Shown in pieces: positions 9,302 through 21,496 of a stretch of 64,000 nucleotides of DNA. The stretch spans positions 62,001-126,000 of the forward strand of contig BLLK01000040.1 in the NCBI GenBank assembly GCA_021927905.1. Direction: 5' to 3'. Source of the DNA: Chaetoceros tenuissimus. Lineage: Eukaryota > Bacillariophyta > Thalassiosirophyceae > Chaetocerotales > Chaetocerotaceae. The translations under genes and the position numbers were made by a program. The first letter of the stretch is position 1; every line of letters starts with the position of its first letter. A model generated the notes under the pieces. The model saw only the letters and a list, made by a program, of their open reading frames with translations. It was not told where the DNA came from and ran no database searches.

Positions 9302-9574
9302 GGACATAAATTTTCAATCCATTGGTAGTGTGAAACCACGGAACGGAGGAGGAGGATGGACGCGATAATCGGGGTAAAGGATCGGACAACAATCCGATAA
9401 TAATTTATATTGCGCTTTCAGAACTCTAATTTTGTGAGATTATGGCAGTTTTTTACCAGTTTAAGTTGTGCCAGTTTTTGTACACATAACCCGTTTCATA
9501 GCCATTATAAAAAAAACTGGGATGTCATAAGAAAGTAAGAAACTGGGTTAGATTTCAGAGCCATTCATTGATTT

Positions 9575-9820
9575 TTGAAGAGAAAAGCAGAGCTACACCA
9601 GAAGGAACTCCAAGGATGGCAAGAAATAGTAGATTTGCTTTCTAATAAAAAGCGTGTTTTAATTAGTTTTGTAAAAAATATCAAATATGTGGTAGGTGAG
9701 GAAGAATTACAAATTGAAAAATATATCGGAAGTCTGTACCAATTTGATGAGAAGAATCAATCCCAATCAATTTTAAGAAAAAAGAGAAAGTTCAACTCAT
9801 TTTATATCATTGGGGTTTAA
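9575..9820 (+). CDS. Unrecognised 81-residue ORF inside the TIR element
   Basis: The predicted product is basic and helical (KRKAELHQKELQGWQEIVDLL at its start), and ends in an unstructured K/R-rich tail. Composition is more protein-like than other ORFs in this stretch, but I recognise no family. It may be a transposase remnant or chance. Confidence 0.2.
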   Translation: MKRKAELHQKELQGWQEIVDLLSNKKRVLISFVKNIKYVVGEEELQIEKYIGSLYQFDEKNQSQSILRKKRKFNSFYIIGV

Positions 9821-10687
9821 AGTAAAGGTAGCTATTATATTAGTGCTACTAGCTATTACACTAGTGCTATTGATTAGGACTGCAATAATGTTTGCCTTGT
9901 AGTTAAACTTCAGCGCATTGAGGAGATGATCTTGATTGTATTTGCTAAAGCATCAATATTATACTTTTCTTCAAAGTTGTCAAACAATATTTTGAGTGTA
10001 CTCTCATGAATTCTTTGCACTCCATTATAGTCATCAAAATTTGATTTTTCAAGTCAGCTGTGAAAAAAGTTGCATCCTTATGAGTTTCAGAGATGGTGCT
10101 GTGAACTATAAGTTTTGTTTCAAAAGTGAAGCTGCAGGTGAGCCAGCATCATTGTGGTATGGGAGTACATCTCCACCAACTCTCATTTGTAGGCAATGTG
10201 TGACATCTTGCACAAATACATGCTTCCACCAACAAGATTTCTTAAAATCTATTCTGTCCCCGTCAATGTCCCACGGAGGCTATGCACAAAACACACTTTG
10301 AGAGGCAAGGTAGTTTTCAGAACATGGAAAATTGGCTTTCCCCAAGCCATAGAGAATAGAAAACAGTATCAATTGACATGAACCTTTGGGCCAATGTAAT
10401 GAAATTGATGGTGATTAATAATTTGTGCCAATCTTCAAGAGTTCAGCTCAAAGATGTTGAATTGCATGATGTTAGTACTTTGTTCCCTGTGCATGAGTAT
10501 CAGTTTCTTGACTGAGCAGCTCTCTTGAAAGAAGGTTTTGGATTCTTGCAAAGAGTGCCCTCAGAAGCTCTGTTAGAAGTTGGCAATGAGAAGAAGAAAA
10601 GGTACACTTTGGATATTGAAAATTCAATGAGTGTTAAGAATGTTTGAACTTTTAACAAGCTTTTTTCTTCTTTCATTTTTACACCAT

Positions 10688-11386
10688 CAGGGTCATTCCC
10701 AGCAACCATCACAACCATCACGACCATCACCAATCAGGTAATGAGTCCCCATTTGCTGACCCTATAGGGATAAAAATGGTGATGAAATCATCACGCGTGA
10801 TGGTCGTGATGATTTTTTTTCATGTGATGGTACCATCACCATTTTGGCAAATCCAAAAACCAATCTGTAATCACTCAATTACATGTGAACCACTCAAATT
10901 CAACAAACTCACAAAAATTCTAATACACACGCAAAATATATATTTGACATACTATTCACTTTGTTCTTTCTTGCTTTGTATCTTCTCTTATTTTTTATGT
11001 TTTTGGATGATGGAGCGATGCAACATATGTGAACGGCTGACCCCTTCTCCTTCAATTGCACAATTGTACTATTTCCTTCAATAGCACCATCCAAGTCATC
11101 ATCCTTTGTAGATGTCTTGGAAAGAAATATGCATGCACATGTAGTTTTGATTAATAACAATTGCACGAGTAGTTGTTTTGTAGTATCGCACTCGTGTAAC
11201 ATATGATGTTTCACACATTTTGATACTTGATGTAATTTCAGACCCTTGAGTTGTTTGAGGGGCTGCAAATTTTGAGTTGTGATGATTTTGTTGGAAACCA
11301 AACATCACGGGAGATGGTCCAATACGGATAATATCGTGATGATATCATCACACGAGATGGTTGTTGGGAACGACCCTCAGAGCTGT
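10688..11386. mobile_element. Possible small nested inverted-repeat element
   Basis: AGGGTCATTCCCAGCAACC at 10688 matches, inverted, the sequence ending at 11386. Several near-palindromic TGATGA/TCATCA tracts lie just inside each end (10776-10845 and 11335-11360). About 700 bases, no coding seen. It looks like a MITE inside the larger TIR element. The target duplication is unclear. Confidence 0.35.
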
Positions 11387-11537
11387 GGTGTTCTTATCAA
11401 TGTTAACTACCAAAGGAAAAGGACAAGCATGTTTTTGTATCTCAACTTAAGGAACTGCTGGAGAAAGTAAAGATGAACCTGCTGGAGGAGATGCTGGAGA
11501 CTTGACTGATGAAGGAGATGATGATGACTTGACTTCA

Positions 11538-11766
11538 GAAGGAGAAGGAGAAGGAGAAGGAGAAGGAGAAGGAGAAGGAGAAGGAGAAGGAGAAGGAGAA
11601 GGAGAAGGAGAAGGAGAAGGAGAAGGAGAAGGAGAAGGAGAAGGAGAAGGAGAAGGAGAAGGAGAAGGAAAAGGAAAAGGAAAAGGAAAAGGAAAAGGAA
11701 AAGGAAAAGGAAAAGGAAAAGGAAAAGGAAAAGGAAAAGGAAAAGGAAAAGGAAAAGGAAAAGGAG
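11538..11766. repeat. (GGAGAA)n then (GGAAAA)n microsatellite
   Basis: About 22 GGAGAA units (to about 11670) followed by about 16 GGAAAA units. The switch between two pure blocks suggests one founder mutation followed by expansion. The long Glu-Gly/Lys-Gly and Ser-Phe ORFs here are products of the repeat. Confidence 0.95.
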
Positions 11767-12217
11767 ATATCTTTGGAGATGATGGAGGGGGAGAGCTCTT
11801 TGAAGAAGATTGGTAATTGACTCAAATGCATTGTGAGTATCAGATCCAAATTAGAGAAAAGGAAGTTGATTCAATTTTTGCTTCAATAGAATGAGAATAT
11901 CTTTGACAGACTTGCAAAAATGATGCTCAGTAGAGGTAGACAGAATGGTAATATTATGTTCAAAAAGTTGAACAGTGTCAACAACATGAACATGGAGGAA
12001 ATGTTGACTTGACTGAAAACGTTGGTACTACCACCCATGTGATTGCCCTTGTAGCTTCATCCTTATGTCCCTGAGCCTTATTTTTGCATTCTGAAGACTT
12101 ATGGTTGCAAGCTCAAGTGTAGCAATAAGGGCTTTTATGATTATTGGATTTTTGTCTGATCCTTTATCCCTATTATTATGTCCTTCCATCCTCCGTTCCT
12201 TGTTTTCACACTACCAA

Positions 12218-13500
12218 CAGAAACAAATGTTCTGCATGTATTACATAGTATACAAATAAATCAAGAGCAAATCATATTGGGAGAAGTTTCTATGTTTCTA
12301 ATAGACACCCTTTGAACTCCAAAAGACGTAGGGCAAATAGGAGAACGTCAGGAAAAGCTGGGAAAATCAGATTGATGACAAACCAAGGAACATTGCATGC
12401 TTTCAACACAAGTGGATACCAAATGCGTCGAAACAAGAACTAGACAAAGCTTGAATTATGTAACAATTATCATCACTTTGCAAAACATCTGACAATTCTT
12501 ATCCTGTATTTTTGCCATTTATCATTTGAGATTATTGGTCCATTCAATTTTGAGTAAAAAAACTAACAATTTGATTTTTGCTTGCCTTGTGATAATCATT
12601 TGGACAAATTTTGGTTTGGGATGCTGCAACATCCATGTTAGAGAATTTTGCTTGCATGACAAGAGTTTCTTGGAAGGTACTAGCAACTGGATAGTGAGGA
12701 TGTTCAAGAGAATTTTGTGACTCTCATGAAAGTAGTCTACTAAATAACTTTGTTGTGAAGTTTCTTCTTCTAGTGTATGATCTCTTCTGTAACATGCCAT
12801 GTCTTGTCAATAAGGTACAAAACCTCATCTATCTTCCAGGCATCACTCACTGGGCCAGATATCTGCAATTGGGTTACAATGATTTTAGAAAAAATCATTG
12901 ATCTTTATCTGATGAGAGGACATGTGCTTGTCACTTTAAGTGTAAGTTGCTGCTTAATAAGCAAGAACTTCTCTCAAGTTTCTATCAAGTGACTAAGTTT
13001 GCTCATTGATAAATGGACTCAAATTGATAGGTTCAATTGCTGAGTAGTGAGACAAGAGAGCAAGCTTTACTCAAGTGAATCTTGAATCTGTCAAATAGAT
13101 TGCAAGATTCTTGATAAGTTCTCTCAAGGGCAAGAATTTGAGCTGCTGTTGTTCCAGCTGGTGTAGTAAGTGTATCTGGTTGCATTGGTTAAGTTACTTT
13201 GATTATTCCTTGGATTGTATTAAATTCAGCTTGTGTGAGCACTTCTTCCACATGGAGTAGATGTCACTTTGAATGAATGAGCCACAGTTTGACACTGTGC
13301 CTTTTATTGCATGTTTGACACAAGGTTGTCCTAGACATTCATATTACTTCAAGCAATAAACAAAACAAGTGAATAGACATCCTACAAGTTTAGCTAAGGG
13401 TAGAAAGTATGTAGAAAGTGACAAATAGAGAAAAAAAACCTGTCATGAAGACAAATATGCAATGTCATGCATGATGAATGTGTTAGTAAGAAGGTGTTGT
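12218..13500. other. Stretch without recognisable gene
   Basis: AT-rich sequence with only short ORFs of no coding character on either strand. I recognise no mobile-element domain or RNA gene here. Confidence 0.5.
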
Positions 13501-13593
13501 AGACTAGTGAATTTGTTGAGATAATTGCTACTAAGTAATTAGTGAAAAAAATGAACTAGTTTAAAAGATAAGATCAGGAGAGCAATGGAAATG
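13501..13593 (-). repeat. Direct end repeat (LTR-like), left
   Basis: Begins AGACTAGTGAATTTGTTGAG and matches 17045-17137 with scattered differences. In element orientation this is the 3' copy. Confidence 0.75.
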
Positions 13594-16500
13594 CTGATCC
13601 TTGCGTAATTGGTAAATAGCTTGCCATGTATGCTGCTAGGTTGCTAGCCAGTTGGAGCCGGCATTTAAAACACACCCTCGCTAGGCCGTATGTGGAAGTT
13701 GTTTATGGATTGAAGGCCATGGCTGGTCAATCATTGCATTGATTTGTTGCAAATATTTGTATCTCATCTTCTGGTGCACTGTTGGATGGTGATGTTTAGT
13801 AAAATAATCAGCTAAATGTTCAATACCTTTTCCCCAAATAAGTTAGAACTGCTTTTGTTGAATTTGATCTTCAAGCCAATGGTCATGCTTTTGCTTGTTT
13901 TGGTTTCATAAGTTTTGTCAGGAGACCATGAGAAGAAGCATTGTCTGTCACTAGAGGGGTTCCATTGGTTGGTTGTGGGTGGTCTAAAAATTCAAGATCA
14001 TTTCACATTGGTACACCATTCTGTGCATTTCTATACAGTCCACCTGTTTCAGACAATTTGGTCAAGTTTTATGCATTCGCAAGTACAGCACCATTGATTT
14101 GTGGGTCCTTACCATCTTGTACATTGTCACTTAAAAAATAATATCCTGCAATTTGATTTCGTGCCTTTGGAAGCCGGTAAGTGGCATCAGAGTGGATATA
14201 AAGAATCATGTCACTGCGCTTGAATCAAATGACAGCATCAGGATATGTAGCCACATAGTCCAATAGATGTATGGCTAATTTTTTGGTAGTTTCTGTTGGC
14301 TTGGATTGTTGATACAACAATGTATTTAAAGCTGGAAGTAATGTAGAGTCAATGGCTTTCGCATAGTACAATAATGATCCAACAATAGCCTGTATTTCTT
14401 GCTTTGCAGCTTTGGATAATAAAGGACTTTTGTCCAGTGCGTCAACATATTGAATTATTTTCTTGATATGGGTGTGAACAGTGTTGGGGTTGCTTTGGAT
14501 CTTGGTGTTGAAACTTGTGATGAACATGATTGATGTATCCCTTCATCCACAGATTGACATAGCCTTCCTTGTAATGTCAATCTAACGTCAGACCAAGAAA
14601 TTCATTTCCCAACCAGTCATATTGTATCGGATACTGCTGCTGTAGTTCATCCAGCAGATGTTGCACTTGTCTTTTACAGGTATATTTTACACCGAAATCA
14701 TCCACACATAATGCAAAGTACACTTTTTTGGACTTGTGTTTCCATAAACCTGGGTTGATTCTGGAAGGAGCATATCCATGAGGACGTAAATATTTTACAA
14801 GTCTGTAATATGCAATACTGGCGGCTTGCTTCAGTCCATACATTCCCTTTCAAAGTTCAACATAGACATAACCATTGTAAATTTTTTCTTGCAAACTGTA
14901 TTTTCCATTATGTCTTCAGGAATCCACTGTACTGGAATTCCTGCATATTCGCATCGGATTATTTAGGAAAAATTTTTTTAATATCGATGGACATGGTGGA
15001 AATGGTGCTAGTGAATATTAATTTTGCATCAGTTAATCCCACTGCTGGAGAACTTGCATCAAAAGGGTATGGTAATTATCTCCACCCACTGATAATTGAA
15101 CTCGATGTGGATCATCCTTTTTGGGTCTGTAATCACATACAGGATTGAGATAGGTTGCTACTCTTCCAACTGGGACTTGATCTTTGTGTATGAAGACCAT
15201 GGTTTGTGTACCTTTGATATCATGGATACCTTCAGTGAGACGACCTAACTCATTGGAAAGGGATCTATTATAGATGTCATGAAATTTTGCAGCAAGGAGT
15301 GTGTCCAATGTTTCCTTTTTTCCAGTAATTTCATTGAAGATATGATGCACTGTTAGCATAAAAAACATATCAGATGGCTCTGAGGGTTGTTGTTGAAGGA
15401 GATGTATAAATGCATTTTGCCTGGAAAATTTATTTCTGGTATTGTAGCAATGCAAACGCTGAGATGGAGTGTAATCGTCATCTTGTGTAATGGGAATTGG
15501 TGTTGGCTGTTGCGTTGGACTAACAGATGGTTGTGGAGAATGTTGAGACTCAACCCTTGGAACTTTGTCCGGATGTTGAGTTGAATCCTCCTGTGAAAGT
15601 GGGGTTGGTTACACCACCCTCAGAACTTGTGCAGGGGATGATGGTTAGCCCCCTCTTGTCGGGGGTGGATGGAGTTGGAACATTCTCTGTGGGAACATTG
15701 TCAGTAGGAATGTGCACCTTTGGTTGTTTAGCTGCACGATGCAATAGTTCTGCAAGTTTGGTTACTGCAACAGTTGTGAGCTGCAAGTAATCAAGAGCTG
15801 GCATACCCTTCAGTAATTCAAGCATGTCTAAGGCCGATTTTAGAAGGAGAGATTCTTTGGAGGACTTTGGAATTGGTACTCTATTTGGAAAATATTGTAC
15901 AGTGTCTACCTGAAAAGCAAAAAAGTAGTAGACTGTGATCAGAGGGTACCTTATTCGGATCAAGCAGTCTAACAGTTTCACTTTATGACAAAACCTTTTG
16001 ATGTAATTTTGTTGTAGTGTATGTCATTTGGCAAAAGATGACTCATTGGCTTCTTCATTCATTGGCTTCAACTTGAATCCGTTCCGACGTATCACCTTCT
16101 CTACGTCTTATCCCTAATAAACTTGGTAGTAGGTGGTGGAATCCAATCAGAGATTATATCATTACTTGATGATCATCAGCTGTAGGAGTTTGTCCTGCTG
16201 GTGTATCCTCAAGTACCTGTTCCAAATCATTTTGTTTTTGCAAAAAAAATTGTTTGAAGGCAACCTAGGTAGGCTGCTTTTGTCTGTCGTTCCATGCCAT
16301 AACAACCTGATGAAAACTTGTATTTTTCTGAATTGCTTGTTTTGCAATGGCTATGACTTGATATTTGGTCAATGGGACTCCTGCAGCCGTAGCACGAGGA
16401 ACGTGCTCGTCAATTTTTGTAAAAAAATCCGTCAATTTTTGTAAAAAAATCAGTGAGAGTGGTGTGGACTTGGACTGGGTATTTTGCAAGTGCTGCTTGC

Positions 16501-17044
16501 TCTTCAACAACAGTGGAATAATTTACCTGGCCATATGTTTGTAGCAACCAAGTTATGGTGCCATGTAGTGAGCCTTGTAGTACACCTGTAATGTTATTTA
16601 ATCTCTGATTTAAATAAATCCTCTGGATGATTTCTGTCAATTGCTTTTTTAATGCTTGTTCTGCTGCGACAGCTTCATTGTATCTTCGCCTTTGTTTGGT
16701 ATGCACTCTGTCTGCAGCTGAGATCTGATGTTGGGTAGCACCTGGTGGGTACACAGGATCAACTGGTGCTAATACTGGCATCTGGAACGGGACATTGCTG
16801 AGAAGTGCCTAATCAGCTTGGGACGGACAAGTCCTGAGTAGCCATGTTGCCCTCAACCAAGTGCTGTATGGATTGTAGCAGCATTTTGGAGAAGTAATTT
16901 TCTTAGTTCTGTGAGTTTATCGATGTTGGGTTTTCCACAGATGGGGATTAATTTTCCATTTTCTAATGTGTTTGGAAAAATTGTGCAGTAGTCAACTGCT
17001 TTTGTGCCTTTGTTAGGCATTATTCTCACAATTACTTATGTTTA

Positions 17045-17137
17045 AGACTAGTGAATTTGTTGAGATAATTGCTACTAAGTAATTAGCGAAATAAATGAAC
17101 TAGTTAAACAGATGAGATCAAGAGAGCAACAGAAATG
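17045..17137 (-). repeat. Direct end repeat (LTR-like), right
   Basis: Partner of 13501-13593. It sits about 25 bases upstream of the gag start in element orientation, where a 5' LTR and short leader are expected. Confidence 0.75.
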
Positions 17138-17880
17138 TCTCCACCTAACCTTCTATCCTTCTACAGAAATATGGACCTCTTGTAGTCTAACTTAAAGCTA
17201 AACTCAGTTCTATCAATCGAATTTCTACTTACTTGATAAGAAGTAAACTATCTAGCTTTGTAATTGTGTAGACTGATGCAGAACTTTTGATGCAGATACA
17301 AAGGTTTTCACCAGCAGCACTTCAACGCATGCGTTGGAGTCTTATCAGTTCGCTGAATATACAAGAATAGTAAAATCCACTAGTTGTCTTATCAAAACGC
17401 ATGAGGCTTAAACAAAACTTTCAAAATTTGTATTCCAAAAGTATCGCCAAAAGTTGTTGACATTCCAATAAATTTAGCCAGTCAGGGGAAGTTGATTGAC
17501 GTACTTCAAATAAATTTAGCCAAAGACTAATCAACACATATGCAGCTAGAGACGTTGCCACGAGAGCCAATTCCTTCCCAACATTGTACCAAATATTTGC
17601 AGTCATATGAAGAACAGGAAAATATATGGAGATCATTGTCAATACTTGTTGAAATGCGCTTACATATCTATGGTAGCTATCACACAAATTGATCCAGATA
17701 ACATCAAGGTAACAGAGTCCAACAATCCAATTGTGCTTATCTGAATAGGTTTACATTTTTGTTCAAGATGATTTATTCAAGACCTTGACATTAAGGAAAC
17801 ATTGGGAAAGCTACAGCACATTTCTGTTCAAATAGAGAAGTAATGGAAGTGAGAAGCATGGCCATTGTATCAATACGTCT
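17138..17880. other. Stretch without recognisable gene
   Basis: No coding sequence that I recognise on either strand. A short local duplication (AAATAAATTTAGCCA, near 17468 and 17508) is the only structure noted. Confidence 0.45.
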
Positions 17881-17883
17881 GCA

Positions 17884-18202
17884 ACTGGGCAATGATCAAA
17901 AGATATACCAAAGGAAATACTTGGTTATATGGTAGATCAGAATGGTAATATTCTAAAAGAGCAGTTGGAGAAGATGACTCAAGAAGAAAAGGAGAATTAT
18001 TTTGAAGCTAAACCAAAGTATCCCAAAAGATGTAATATCAGGTCTTGCTTGATAAATTAGATATTGGATTTGATTCTGATATGACATCACACATGATGTC
18101 CATTCTTTCAGTAAGTGGAACTGCTGCCAGGATTAATTCTGTTCAAGAGGGAAATGAGTATGAGATTAGATTTGCATTTGCAGAGAAAAACTTTCCATCT
18201 TG
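17884..18202 (+). pseudogene. Orphan coding fragment, unidentified
   Basis: Plus-strand sequence with clear coding texture but no start codon of its own. The first part reads IPKEILGYMVDQNGNILKEQ and EKMTQEEKENYFEAKPKYP. A second part in another frame reads DKLDIGFDSDMTSHMMS, then NEYEIRFAFAEKNFPS before a stop. Use of polar and acidic residues and the absence of stops suggest an eroded protein of about 100 residues. I do not recognise it. It lies just beyond the RNase H end of the minus-strand family-B element and runs the other way, so it may belong to a different gene. Confidence 0.35.
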
Positions 18203-21200
18203 AAAGCCCTAGAGGCTATATCTGCCAGTAGATTGTGAATGCCTGCTATATTTGTAACCTCTCCTGCATGCAAATGCAACATCTATAGAAGTCAACCCAC
18301 AACTGGGGATGAAGAATAATCCTGACAGTCAGAAAACAAAGAGAGGACAATCAATGCTAATTCGAGGTCATTGATGGTAATGACCTGCTTTTTGAAGAGA
18401 CTTTTAATATCCTCTGGCCATTCCAGTTGCCATACAATAGAAGAAAAATCAAGGGAGCCAGGTAGAAGGACCCTGCCTGCACCTAGACCACATGCATCCA
18501 AGTATGTAGTGTAATGTGGGCATTCAGCTATCAACAATGAGATGTCTGTTGGACTTTGAAGCATGTTTTTGAGAATAAACTTCCAATCTTTCAAACATTC
18601 CAGGATTGCAGGATTGGATCTAATGAATTTTTGAGATCCCTCCATTGCTTTCTAAATCCAAAAAAAACACCAAACCAAATGATGTGTGCATATGAGATCC
18701 AGTCAACGTTTGCCATTTGTTGAGCCGAATCACTGTTGCTTTCTCTTTGCTACCTGTTTGAAACCATTGATGGTGGTGATGAGCTTTGCTATCTTCCGTT
18801 GGGGGTGAATGATTGTATATCCCTTTCCATCAAAAATCCAGCCAAGAATCTCTTTGCAATCTTGCCAAATGCCTTCCCTTTCTTTCATCTTCTTTTGGGC
18901 AATTGGATCCTCCCCTTCATGACCGATGACTTTGGATGGAGAGAAAATAGAGTGGATACCATGGAGCATAGCTCTGCTGATATGAAGTAGCTGCTACTGT
19001 GTAGATGCATTACCGATGGCAATGTAGTCATCAACAAAGACTTCAATGAGATTTAAAATTTCCTGTTGAGTTATGCTGTCAGTGTAGGAATCATCAAATA
19101 TTTGGGCTTCACACTTGTGTTGCAGTAGATCATCCTCTATAAGTAAGATTTGAATAACATCAGAAGCAGAATAAAATAGAGGTGGTGACTCACTCCATCC
19201 CATTTGAAGAGAATTTGGTAACACAATCTCAATGTCATTGATGTCTTCTACCTACATTAAAGACAGTAACATGTAGCAGAAGTACCAAGCATCCTTGTCT
19301 GAAACTCCAAAAATCCATCTTGAATATGGACCTTTGCAAATTTGAATGTAAATGTACTGTCTGCTTTGTAATCATCCACCATTACAGCCTGTCCTAATTG
19401 CATCATGGATTGATGTTTGGACTGCACTTCAGTTGCAGAGTTCACAGATGGTAATTTCTTTCTAATCCATTAGAGTTAAAAAGATATATCCAGGATCCAT
19501 CTAAATCTTCTGCTTTTGTGTGGTACAGCAGCAATGGGAGATATTTTAAGAGATGGAAGTAGAAGATCCCTAATGTCACCATAGCAAACAACTCTTTTAA
19601 AGCCTGCATCAATCTTGGAGGTGGTTTCTTCTTTTAATACTGAAATAGCTTCAATAGAGTGAGCTGAGTTGTGAGGTCCTTCTCTCAATGCTGCTTCTAT
19701 GTGTTCCCTCATCCAATGTTCTCCACAATTAACTGGGCAACCCTTGTCTGCATCTTGGAGTAGCATTTCACTGTCTGAATGTTACTGAGTCTTCTGGGTC
19801 CACTGTGAATGCTTTTGTTTGCAGGAAAGTCAACAAAAGAATCATAGCCCTGTTGTTTTGTGTGAAGCCTGTTTGATAGCTTCAATACCAGTAATCAATT
19901 CCTTGACATCCTCATAGAGTCAACAGGAAACACCAAAGATTGGGAACAATGTGTTTGCAAATTTTTAAGTAAGTCCACAAAATCCTGAAACATCACAGGT
20001 GTTTTTGGCAATGCTTTTGCATTCAGCCTCCTTTGGTCCTGGACAGTTACATATGTTGCAATTGCAATTGTCCATCTGATGGAGATCATATCAGAAAGCT
20101 GGGTAGACAATGGGGAGAGCTGTTTACAAGCATTCAAGCATTCTTGCGTTTGGGTCTTCAATGCCATCTAAGCCTGCAAAATGCCCCTTTCAGATATAAT
20201 CTAGCAGATCTGTATAGTTTACAGTGTCTAATTTGTTAGCCTTGTTATCCTTTAGCAATTCTCTAATGATTGCTAGCTGCTGGTGTGTATCTGATTCCTC
20301 TGCCACCTCTCTGAATGCTGTAGGTTCCAAACCACACAACTTCAACAGCTAATGCTTTTTATGATAGGACCATTTGTGTTTTGAATTCTTAGTTGATTGT
20401 GCAGGCTGCTGGACTGGGGCTACTTCTTGGATAATCTGCTGCAGCAGAGGAGGAGCCATTATTGGAGGTAGTGGTCTTGGGATGAGCTTGCTAAATTGCT
20501 TGGTACTCCATGCACTTACATCACTATCACCAAAGCTGTCAAATAATGTGGAGCCCTCAACCTCACACTTAGGGTCATTCTTGTTGTGGAGCACCATTGA
20601 TGTCAGAAAAAATTTCTCAGGTACAAGATGTACTCCTTGTCCTTGTCATGATGTTGTGCCAATCTTTCTAAGACTCTGGCCGCTGGAATAGCCTTATCAA
20701 TGGTTCACCAACTGTAGGATATCCACATCAGAATCTGCCTGACTTTGTTGTATTCCTGCCTTTAACACATTTGGTTGCTTTTCCATGAAGACCTTCTCAG
20801 AAATGGCTTTGACTTTTTGTTGAGTATGCACTACTGATAGGTTGAGCATAAAAATCCAGCTGGTGTAGCTCCCGCATAGGAACCCTCACCCATTAACACT
20901 AGAAGCTTCTTTGCAGTTGATTTTGTTTTCACTTCCCAATCCACACCAACTTCAATCCCATATACCATACGCTCTGTTCCACTGTTTGGCAGAGAGAACA
21001 ACGCTGCCATCCTGTATTCTCTGGAGTCTGGATCATTGAGTACAAACAAATCCTCCAGCCCTTGGTCTTTGATTGCATCAAAGAGTGCTTTGGCTGCTTT
21101 TCATTGATCCACTTCCAATTTTTCTGTACTGCTGTTGTGCTTACTTCCTTGAAGCATGGAGTGTAGTCTTGCCCATCATCCTGTGTGAGTTCAAAGATAT

Positions 21201-21435
21201 TTGCAGGCATGATGCTAAAGTCCTTTTAGCTTACTATTCAAACTATTGATCAAAGTCCTCTTTTGGACTGTACTACAACTCCAAAAAATATGAATCTATT
21301 TGGACATAAGATTTGTGTATTGGCGGTTGTTGTTTGCATCGCCAATTGAAATCTGCTACTGCTTAGCCATGTATACCAAAGTAGCTAGCTATTATCATAG
21401 GTAACTGTCCAGCTCTTACGCTCCTTGTCGATTTC
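18195..21435 (-). mobile_element. Family-B retroelement, decayed, minus strand
   Basis: Fossil retroelement. From right to left: a leader at about 21.43-21.21 kb; a gag-like region at about 21.21-19.9 kb (start MPANIFELTQDDGQDY, later REYRMAALFSLPNSGT and STAKKLLVLMGEGS); RT at about 19.77-18.97 kb (LKISPIAAVPHKSRRFRWIL, PNSLQMGWSESPP, VFVDDYIAIG); and RNase H at about 18.65-18.2 kb (LDACGLGAGR, then ADIASRAF). The leader and gag match 28.57-30.59 kb, which defines the family. No integrase or tyrosine recombinase is recognisable. The RT motifs (PHKSR, SLQMGW.ESPP) occur in poorly classified RT families of stramenopiles, possibly DIRS-related or Ty3-related. The copy is broken many times and looks older than the nested copy. 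Confidence 0.65.
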
Positions 21436-21496
21436 TACCGTATATTACGGGTATCTGTAGGACGGAATTCGGTCAAAAAAAATATAATACTTTTTT

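Larger units (their letters stand above)
9322..12217. mobile_element. Non-autonomous DNA transposon with about 80-bp TIRs
   Basis: The first about 80 bases (9322-9403, beginning TTGGTAGTGTGAAA) match the reverse complement of 12139-12217, including the blocks GGAACGGAGGA and AAAGGATCNGACAA. Orientation is that of terminal inverted repeats. Identity is roughly 80 percent by eye, which suggests an old element. No transposase is recognisable inside. The 2.9-kb interior holds a short ORF (9575-9820), a smaller inverted-repeat element and a large hexanucleotide microsatellite. I could not find a convincing target-site duplication, so the superfamily is unassigned. Confidence 0.55.
13501..17137 (-). 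mobile_element. Compact copia-like retroelement, decayed, minus strand
   Basis: Fossil element with about 93-base direct repeats at both ends (13501-13593 and 17045-17137). Parts on the minus strand in order: gag near 17.02-15.5 kb, starting MPNKGTKAVDYC and carrying a GQHGYSGLV block seen in gag of this copia-like group; RT near 15.45-14.2 kb (YLNPVCDYRPKKDDPHR, MYGLKQAASIAYYR, CVDDFGVKY, then a GSLLYYAKAID block); and RNase H near 13.97-13.79 kb (TPLVTDNASS, ADYFTKHHH). No integrase is visible between gag and RT, so it may always have depended on another element. It is clearly decayed, with more than ten breaks, and looks old. The end repeats still match at roughly 85-90 percent. Confidence 0.7.

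Noticed and set aside
11502-11849. Glu-Gly/Lys-Gly and Ser-Phe ORFs on both strands
   Set aside because: Produced by the hexanucleotide microsatellite. Every frame is open because the unit length is a multiple of three.
12522-12992. Short ORFs on both strands
   Set aside because: No coding texture or domain; lengths expected by chance.
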